A stretch of 51,767 nucleotides of DNA from Actinomycetes bacterium. Its GTDB lineage: Bacteria; Actinomycetota; Acidimicrobiia; Acidimicrobiales; Acidimicrobilacustridaceae. The stretch's first letter is position 1; each line of letters starts with the position of its first letter. The stretch is taken from assembly GCA_029782025.1 (NCBI GenBank), contig JAKOVR010000061.1, positions 1 through 51,767 of the forward strand, read 5' to 3'. Position numbers and translations under genes: made by a program. The notes beneath the pieces are model-generated. The model was not told the DNA's origin. It worked only from the letters and a program-made list of their open reading frames with translations, and searched no databases. Shown in pieces: positions 43,109 through 49,560 of the stretch.

Positions 43109-44127
43109 GCCCCGATGTGGGCCGGGGACGCCGCGAACCGGATCTCCTCGTCGCGGCAGGACGGGCAGAGCATGGTGACGTTGCCGACGAAGCGGTTGGG
43201 CTCCCAGGCCTCGAACCCGGAGGCCCCGCAACGGTGGCACCACGGCTTCGCCGCGTTGATGGCGCCGCGACTGGTCGCCTCGCCATCGATGGCACGACCC
43301 TCGGCCACCAGACGGTCGAGGTCGGCATCGGTGAGCTCGACGTACTCGAAGTAGTCGACCACCCCCCGCGACGCGCTGGCCGGCGGCGGCTGGTGGAGGG
43401 TGAACGGGCTGTTGTCGGTCCAGAAGCTGTCGCTGATCTCGTAGGCCTCCACCGTGCCCTCGCCGTCACCGAAGTAGTGCAGGTGCGCCGCCTCTTCCGG
43501 GATGAGGTCGGTGATCGCCGTGAGACGGGGCCGGTCGCTCTTGTTGGGATACGACCAGTGCACCGTCGCGTGGTTGAACACGACCGCGTGCCCGGCCGGC
43601 ACCGGCACGGGCCGGGCGTGACGCTCGATGATCCGCGGCACGACCTGGCTGAACGGGAAGTGGAACGCATGGATGCCGCGAAGGGTCGGGATCCACGCGT
43701 GGCTTCCCGGCACCATCCACAGCTGGCCGTTCTCCGGGGTCGTGTCGTCGAGGGCCATCCACACCTCGACCGAGCGGTGCTCGCGCTCGTCGACGAGGGA
43801 GAGGTCCTGATGCAGGCCGAACCCGCCCATCCCGCCGGGCCACTTCACGATGAAGTTGCAGGGCAGGGCTCGCTGGCGGTCGAAGGTCCGCTCGAGGATC
43901 GGATCGATCACGCCACGGATGAGGTCGTTGACCCAGAGCTTGTAGCTGCGGTCGTAGGAATGGAACGACGAGTGGCAGGCCAGGTGGGGATCCCCCGGCG
44001 CTGACCCCCGCTCTTCGTACTTGGCCCGCAGGTACGCCACCTGGTCGGCATCGAGGAAGGGCAGCACGGCGTACCCGTCCCGCTCGAGCGTCGCCTGCAG
44101 TTCAGGGTCGCGGAAGGTCGCTCGCAT
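43105..44127 (-). CDS. PhyH-type dioxygenase with C-terminal zinc ribbon
   Basis: 340 residues. First gene of the minus-strand operon. PhyH domain with H106 and D108 in GLHQDLS and His in TVHWSYPN. After about residue 290 a rubredoxin-like zinc ribbon follows: C297xxC300 (CHRC) and C321xxC324 (CPSC). The ribbon is not usual for PhyH and may bind a partner or carrier. GAGAGG precedes the ATG and a TAGTGT -10-like box lies at about 44170-44175. Confidence 0.9.
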   Translation of the reverse strand: MRATFRDPELQATLERDGYAVLPFLDADQVAYLRAKYEERGSAPGDPHLACHSSFHSYDRSYKLWVNDLIRGVIDPILERTFDRQRALPCNFIVKWPGGMGGFGLHQDLSLVDEREHRSVEVWMALDDTTPENGQLWMVPGSHAWIPTLRGIHAFHFPFSQVVPRIIERHARPVPVPAGHAVVFNHATVHWSYPNKSDRPRLTAITDLIPEEAAHLHYFGDGEGTVEAYEISDSFWTDNSPFTLHQPPPASASRGVVDYFEYVELTDADLDRLVAEGRAIDGEATSRGAINAAKPWCHRCGASGFEAWEPNRFVGNVTMLCPSCRDEEIRFAASPAHIGA

Positions 44128-44203
44128 GTTGTTGGTTCCTCTCGTGACTCGACGCCGACGTGATCGCCGACACTACCAGAGTGCGCCCTGCCGAGGCTCC
44201 CGG

Positions 44204-45649
44204 TCACCCGCCGCCGGCCCCCGGGACCGCCGGGCCACCGCGGGCGCGTTCGGCTGCTCCGGCGAGGACGGCGCGAAGTTCCGGTTCCTCGAGCGCACGG
44301 GCGAACAGGGCGACCTCGATGATCTCGCCCTCGAACGGCGGATTGCCGTCGGAACCGCCCACCCAGAGCCGCCGGTCCGGCCGGCTCGGGCCGGTCGGAC
44401 CGGGACCGAACGTGGTGACCGCGGTGCCGGCCGCCACCAGCGTGAGCGCGGGATCCGGGTCGGTCTCGTACCGGATCCCCACCACCAGCGGGGTCTCCTC
44501 CCCCACCCCCGCCGGCACCGCCACGGCGGCGGCGAAGGTGTCGAGGATGCTGAGCGGCGGCCGGCCGGTCGCACTGGTGAGCCCGGTGGCGAGCACCGAC
44601 GCCGTCGGCGACGGGGTCGCGCTGGCCAGGCTCGGTCGGAGATCGGATCGCGGCGAGGTCCACACCACGACCCAGCCCCGGTCGCCCTGGAGCGCACGCC
44701 CGCAACCGAGCACCGGTCCCCACTCGAGGGTGGGGACGTCTGGAAGACGGAGGACGAGGACGGCGGTGAAAGGAGCGACGCCGATCCAGGACAGATCCTC
44801 CTGCCCCGCCGTGGCCATCTCGCCGACCGGTCCGTCGCTCGGCCGGTGCCACAGCACGAGGCCCGGGAGACCGGTCGGCTCGGCAGGGACGACGTCGGGA
44901 CGGCCGAACCAGCGATCGGTGACGTCGACGACCCGCTCGTGGGCGCGGGCGAGCCCAGGTTGCTCGTCGACGTCGCCGCCCGGCGCCACCGTCAGCCGCC
45001 GCGCATCGAGCCCGGCCTCGACCTCGGCGGTCGCCGCCCGGATCCGTTCGACGACGTGGGCCGGCAGCTCGACGCGGCGCTTCCCGGTGTCCGTGAACGC
45101 GCTGCGAACGGCGAGACCGAGGGCACGACCGACCCGGTGGACGAGGGCCGGGTGCGCAGCGACGTCCTCGTAGCGCACGATCGTGGGGACGATGCGTCGA
45201 GCGTCGAGGACGGACCGGTTTCGCCGGTTCCACTCGGCGACCGCTGCCTCGATGGCATCCTCGGTCGGCGGGTACCACCCCTTCGCGATCGCCGACGCGA
45301 TGGTGTCCGCGGCGGAACGGTAGATCCACACCACCCGCAGGTCGTACGCCGCGTACTCCTCGGCGACGTCGTCGAGGGTGCGGTCCGCGAGCTCCTCCAT
45401 GGGCCGGAGCAGGACCGGCCCCGCCCCGGCACGGATCAGCGCGCCGATCTCGGCCTCGGGCCGGAGCCGCTCCGCGAAGTACACCGGATCGTCGGTACGT
45501 CGGCGCTCGGGGGTGTCGTCCGGCTCGTGGAAGGCTCGTACCGACGGGTCGGTGGCGAGCGAGTCGAACAGCGCCGTGGTGCCCGACCGAGGGGTGCCGA
45601 TGGCCAGGATGAGCCGGGGACGGTCCCCCTCGTCGCTCGGCCCGGACAC
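44204..45649 (-). CDS. Sulfotransferase fused to LamG-like beta-sandwich
   Basis: 481 residues. N-terminal sulfotransferase: GTPRSGTTALFDSL P-loop at 18-25 and RYEDVAAHPALVHRVGRALGL. From about 260 a concanavalin-like/LamG domain (LWVGGSDGNPPFEGEIIEVALFARALEEPELRAVL at its end). LamG-type domains bind carbohydrate, so sulfation of a glycan bound by the same chain is plausible. GTG start with TACCCT 7 nt upstream. Divergent from the radical SAM gene across 84 bp. Confidence 0.88.
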   Translation of the reverse strand: MSGPSDEGDRPRLILAIGTPRSGTTALFDSLATDPSVRAFHEPDDTPERRRTDDPVYFAERLRPEAEIGALIRAGAGPVLLRPMEELADRTLDDVAEEYAAYDLRVVWIYRSAADTIASAIAKGWYPPTEDAIEAAVAEWNRRNRSVLDARRIVPTIVRYEDVAAHPALVHRVGRALGLAVRSAFTDTGKRRVELPAHVVERIRAATAEVEAGLDARRLTVAPGGDVDEQPGLARAHERVVDVTDRWFGRPDVVPAEPTGLPGLVLWHRPSDGPVGEMATAGQEDLSWIGVAPFTAVLVLRLPDVPTLEWGPVLGCGRALQGDRGWVVVWTSPRSDLRPSLASATPSPTASVLATGLTSATGRPPLSILDTFAAAVAVPAGVGEETPLVVGIRYETDPDPALTLVAAGTAVTTFGPGPTGPSRPDRRLWVGGSDGNPPFEGEIIEVALFARALEEPELRAVLAGAAERARGGPAVPGAGGG

Positions 45650-45656
45650 CGGGCGG

Positions 45657-45662
45657 AGGGTA
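45657..45662 (-). promoter_or_regulatory. -10 box of leaderless sulfotransferase-LamG gene
   Basis: Minus-strand TACCCT, 7-nt spacer, GTG at 45649. Confidence 0.4.
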
Positions 45663-45719
45663 GCCGGTCCGCGCCGCGCGTGGACAGGACCGGATCGGCC
45701 GTCATCGACGACCCTCTGC

Positions 45720-45725
45720 TAGATT
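45720..45725 (+). promoter_or_regulatory. -10 box of leaderless radical SAM gene
   Basis: TAGATT, 8-nt spacer, ATG at 45734; no ribosome site. Confidence 0.4.
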
Positions 45726-45733
45726 CCCGGGCG

Positions 45734-48700
45734 ATGGGCGACATGAGCGGCACGGCGGAGCGCCCCGACAGCGACGACCTCGTTCCGGTCGACCGGCTGA
45801 TACTCGTCCGATCCGTCGCCGGCTGGGACATCACGCCAGCCGCCAGCACGACGCCGATCCGGGTCGATCTCGACACGGTGATCGCGATGGCGCGCGCCAC
45901 CGGCGGCGCCGGCAGCATCGGCGACGTCCCCGCGGACGTGCTCGAGCAATTGCACGCGACCGGGTCGCTCCAGCGCAGGCGACCGACCGTGGCCGCGTCG
46001 CCGACCGGGCCGACCCTCGAGCTGGACGAGCCGTCCTGGACGCCGCTCCCGGCCGACGCGTGGATCTTCCCTGCCGGTGCGGTCGTCGGGCAGTTCGGAG
46101 CCGGGGGGGTCGTCGTGGAGAGCTTCGACGGTCACCGCACCCTCCTCGACGCCGTCGACGTCACCCTGCTCGACCAGCTCGACCGGCGAGCCGGCCGGAG
46201 CGCCGCCGACATCATCGACGACGTGCGCGGCGCACCGATCGGGCACCACCTCGACCGTGACGAGCTCAGCGGCCGGCTGCGCCGTCTGGCCGCGATGGGG
46301 CGCGTCCGCTGGTACCCCCACACGCCGGAGACGGACGGCCCGGCCAGAGGTACGGAAGACCGCGGTGAGGTCTCCGAATCCGCCGCTCGACCCGTCCCCG
46401 CCGACCGGTCGGCGCCGGCGGCCTCGCCCGCGACCCCACCGGGTCCCTCGGCCGCGGAGTTGGCCGCCATGTCGCCGCTCCGTCGGCTCCGCCACCAGCC
46501 GTTCCCGGGCCGGGCGACCCTGAAGGCCGTGTACCGGCGCGCCCGGCCGCTCGGCCCGCCAGGGCTCCCCGAGGCCGGGCCCGACGCCATCGTCCCGGCC
46601 ACCCTCGACGAAACCGTGGGCCCGACAGGATCCGAGGCCGAACCCCCGGCCCGACCCGCGGCCGAACCCGCGGCCCAGCCTGCGGCGACGGTCATGGTCG
46701 AGGAACCCGGGCTCTACCTCGACGACCCCCGGGTCGGCCCCGCGGTGCCGGGGCGCATCCCCGTGTACGCGCCGTTCCAGACCGAGATCGGCGTCATCCT
46801 GTCCCTCGGCATGCTCACCGCCTATGCCCGGCAGGTCGACGGCGGCCGGCTCGGCACCCACTACGAGATCCGCCGACCGGAGGACGCCGCGTCGCTCCTC
46901 GCCGACCTCGAGACCCGAGACGGACCCGCCATCATCCTCTGCTCGAACTACGTGTGGTCGGTGGAGTTCAACCTGGACCTCGTTCGGCAGGCCCGCACCA
47001 TCAACCCCGATGTGATCGCGATCCACGGTGGCCCGCACACGCCGAAGTACGAGGCCGATTGCCTCGACTTCCTCACCTCGAACCGCGACGCCGCGCACAT
47101 CACCGTCCGGGGTGAGGGCGAGATCACCTTGTCCGAGGTGCTCAGCGCGTTGGCGCCGACCTTGCCCCAGATCGACCCGGCCCGCCTCGAGATGGTCGAG
47201 GGGATCTCCTTCCTCCATCCGTCGACGGGCGAGATGGTGACCACGCCGGACCGCGACCGGGTCCAGGATCTCGACACCCTCCCTTCTCCGTACCTCACCG
47301 GCGAGTTCGACCACCTCGGACCGAGCGGGTTGCTGCAGATGATCTTCGAGTCCAACCGCGGCTGCCCCTACGGGTGCACCTTCTGCGACTGGGGTTCGAT
47401 GACCCTCTCCAGGGTCCGGAAGTTCGATCTCGACCGGGTGATCGGCGAGATGGCGTGGGCAGCAGAACGTGGCGCCAGCAACTGGGTCCTCGGCGACGCC
47501 AACGTGGGGATCATGTCCCGAGATGTCACGATCGCGCGGGCCATCGTGGACCTCCGGGACCGCTTTGGCGCTCCCGAGTCGATCGGGGTGAACGTGGCCA
47601 AGAACACCACCAAGCACATCACCGAGATCATCCAGACGCTCACCGAGGGGAAGATCGCCGTCCATACCACCCTCGCGCTGCAGTCGCGCGACGAGCACAC
47701 GCTGGACTCCGTCCACCGCCAGAACATCTCCACCGACCATTACGTCGCCCTGGCCGCGTCCTTCCGGCGCGCCGGCCTCCCGATCCAGGCCGACTTCATG
47801 CTCGGGCTTCCCGGCCAGACCGTCGACTCGTTCAGTGCCGACCTCCAGTTCGCCTTCGACCACGACATCCCGGCACGGGTCTGGCTCACCCAGATGTTGC
47901 CGAACGCCCCCATGAACGATCCGGCGTACCGAGTCGAGCACGGGATCGTCGTCAACGCCGACGGCCTCGTCGTGGGCACGAACTCCTACACGGAGGCCGA
48001 TCGCGAGCTGATGAAACGGCTGCGCCACGCCTACACGGTGCTGGAGCGGTTCGGCACGGCCCGGATCCTCATGCGATACCTGCAGTGGGACCACGGGGTC
48101 CCTGGGTCGACGTTCCTGCGGGAGCTGGTGCGGGTCAGCGACGACGACCCCGAGCGGTACCCGCTCGCCAACTGGATGCTCCGCTACTTCGACCTGTTCG
48201 CCGTCGCCCCGATGGGGTGGCGTTCGTTCTACGACGAGATGCGTCGGTTCGCGATCCGCGACCTCGGGGTTCCCCACACGGCCGATCTGGACACGGTCCT
48301 CGACCTCCAACGGTTCCTCATGCCCGACCATGGCCGCAGCTTCCCCGACGCCATCGCCCTCGACCGCGACATCCCCGCCTATCTCGAGTCCGCACGACGA
48401 TCGCTCTGGACCACGGGCCATGCGGCGACGCCCGACGGCCCGCTCGCCAGCTACGGCCCGACCGTCTTCACCATCTACGGCGATCCCTTGGACCGGTGCG
48501 GCGGCGGGATGCGGACGTTCGCGGAGACGCGGAACGAGAAGCGGACCGACTCCTTCTGGATGTCAGGCCACTTCGAGCTCGACTCCCCGTTGACCCAGCG
48601 CTTCGCCGAAGTGGTGGCCGCCGGCGGGTACCGAGGGCTCCGTCAGCAACTCGAGCGTGGCATCGCACTGTCGGCGGTCGACCCGGATGCAGTGCCGGTC

Positions 48701-48760
48701 GAACTGACCACCCACGCGCGAGCACTGAACCTCTCTCGTTCGTCCCGCTCCGCCCCGTGA
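45734..48760 (+). CDS. B12-type radical SAM protein with N-terminal PqqD-like region
   Basis: 1008 residues. N-terminal region: about 118-196 resembles a PqqD/RRE winged helix (LLDAVDVTLLDQLDRRAGRS...LRRLAAMGRVRWYP). A Pro/Ala-rich linker follows, then a B12-binding-like domain (about 340-480; HGGPHTPKY, no DxHxxG, so a base-on cobalamin mode or loss is possible) and the radical SAM core with C544, C548, C551 in CPYGCTFC and GLPGQTVDSF. The last ~250 residues are not recognised. Such enzymes methylate or rearrange unactivated carbons. The stop overlaps the permease GTG (GTGA). Substrate could be a glycan, peptide or lipid intermediate. Confidence 0.88.
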   Translation: MGDMSGTAERPDSDDLVPVDRLILVRSVAGWDITPAASTTPIRVDLDTVIAMARATGGAGSIGDVPADVLEQLHATGSLQRRRPTVAASPTGPTLELDEPSWTPLPADAWIFPAGAVVGQFGAGGVVVESFDGHRTLLDAVDVTLLDQLDRRAGRSAADIIDDVRGAPIGHHLDRDELSGRLRRLAAMGRVRWYPHTPETDGPARGTEDRGEVSESAARPVPADRSAPAASPATPPGPSAAELAAMSPLRRLRHQPFPGRATLKAVYRRARPLGPPGLPEAGPDAIVPATLDETVGPTGSEAEPPARPAAEPAAQPAATVMVEEPGLYLDDPRVGPAVPGRIPVYAPFQTEIGVILSLGMLTAYARQVDGGRLGTHYEIRRPEDAASLLADLETRDGPAIILCSNYVWSVEFNLDLVRQARTINPDVIAIHGGPHTPKYEADCLDFLTSNRDAAHITVRGEGEITLSEVLSALAPTLPQIDPARLEMVEGISFLHPSTGEMVTTPDRDRVQDLDTLPSPYLTGEFDHLGPSGLLQMIFESNRGCPYGCTFCDWGSMTLSRVRKFDLDRVIGEMAWAAERGASNWVLGDANVGIMSRDVTIARAIVDLRDRFGAPESIGVNVAKNTTKHITEIIQTLTEGKIAVHTTLALQSRDEHTLDSVHRQNISTDHYVALAASFRRAGLPIQADFMLGLPGQTVDSFSADLQFAFDHDIPARVWLTQMLPNAPMNDPAYRVEHGIVVNADGLVVGTNSYTEADRELMKRLRHAYTVLERFGTARILMRYLQWDHGVPGSTFLRELVRVSDDDPERYPLANWMLRYFDLFAVAPMGWRSFYDEMRRFAIRDLGVPHTADLDTVLDLQRFLMPDHGRSFPDAIALDRDIPAYLESARRSLWTTGHAATPDGPLASYGPTVFTIYGDPLDRCGGGMRTFAETRNEKRTDSFWMSGHFELDSPLTQRFAEVVAAGGYRGLRQQLERGIALSAVDPDAVPVELTTHARALNLSRSSRSAP

Positions 48761-49560
48761 CCGACGCCGCAGCACATCCGAGGTCGCTGCTCGGTCGCGC
48801 CCGACGCGTTCGAGCGCTGCTCCCCATCCTCGTCCGCCGCGAGATCCGCACCCGATACCGCACGAGCGTCCTCGATCTGCTGTGGACCGTGATCACGCCG
48901 GTCGCGATCATGGCGGTCTACGGCTTCATCCTGACCCGCAGCTTCAAGGTCACCGGCTCGTGCGCCCCATACCTGACGTCGGCATGGACCGGGCTCGTGC
49001 TGTGGACGGTCTTCGCCACCGCAGTCGGCAGCGCGGTCTACAGCCTCGTCGCGTCCAGCGACCTCATCACCAAGGTCTACTTCCCGCTCGAGGCGATGCC
49101 GCTGGCCAACACCGGCGCCGCCCTCGTCGACCTCGTCGTGGGCGTCGTCACGATGGTGGTGCTGGCTCTGGCCCAGGGCGTGACCATCCGTCCCGTCGCC
49201 GTGCTCGCCGTCCTCTCGGTCGGGCTGCTCGTGCTCTGGGCCGCCGTGTTGGCCATGATCGCCGCCGTGCTCGCCGTCTTCATCCGCGACGCGATCCACG
49301 CCGTGAACCTCGCCATTCGGGTGGGCTTCTTCCTCACACCGGTCATGTACGAGTCGGCCCTCCTTCCCGAGAGCATCGCGTGGACCGCACATGTCAACCC
49401 GGTCGCCGTGGCGATCGACGGGGTGCGGGCCGCCCTGCTCTGCGGGCGCTCCCCCAACCTCGTCGTGCTCGCCGGCCACTACGCAATTGCACTCGCGGCG
49501 TTCGTGCTGTCCGTCGCGTACATCCGCTCCGTGGAGTCCCGCGCCGTCGATGTCGTCTGA
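48757..49560 (+). CDS. Polysaccharide ABC exporter permease (Wzm/TagG-like)
   Basis: 267 residues, ABC-2-type integral membrane protein with about six hydrophobic segments: LLPILVRREIRTRYR amphipathic opening, ITPVAIMAVYGFIL, and the late RVGFFLTPVMYESALLP and HVNPVAVAIDGVRAALL motifs of O-antigen/teichoic-acid permeases. Exports a lipid-linked glycan with the ATPase gene whose ATG overlaps by 11 bp. Starts at GTG overlapping the radical SAM stop. Confidence 0.93.
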   Translation: MTDAAAHPRSLLGRARRVRALLPILVRREIRTRYRTSVLDLLWTVITPVAIMAVYGFILTRSFKVTGSCAPYLTSAWTGLVLWTVFATAVGSAVYSLVASSDLITKVYFPLEAMPLANTGAALVDLVVGVVTMVVLALAQGVTIRPVAVLAVLSVGLLVLWAAVLAMIAAVLAVFIRDAIHAVNLAIRVGFFLTPVMYESALLPESIAWTAHVNPVAVAIDGVRAALLCGRSPNLVVLAGHYAIALAAFVLSVAYIRSVESRAVDVV

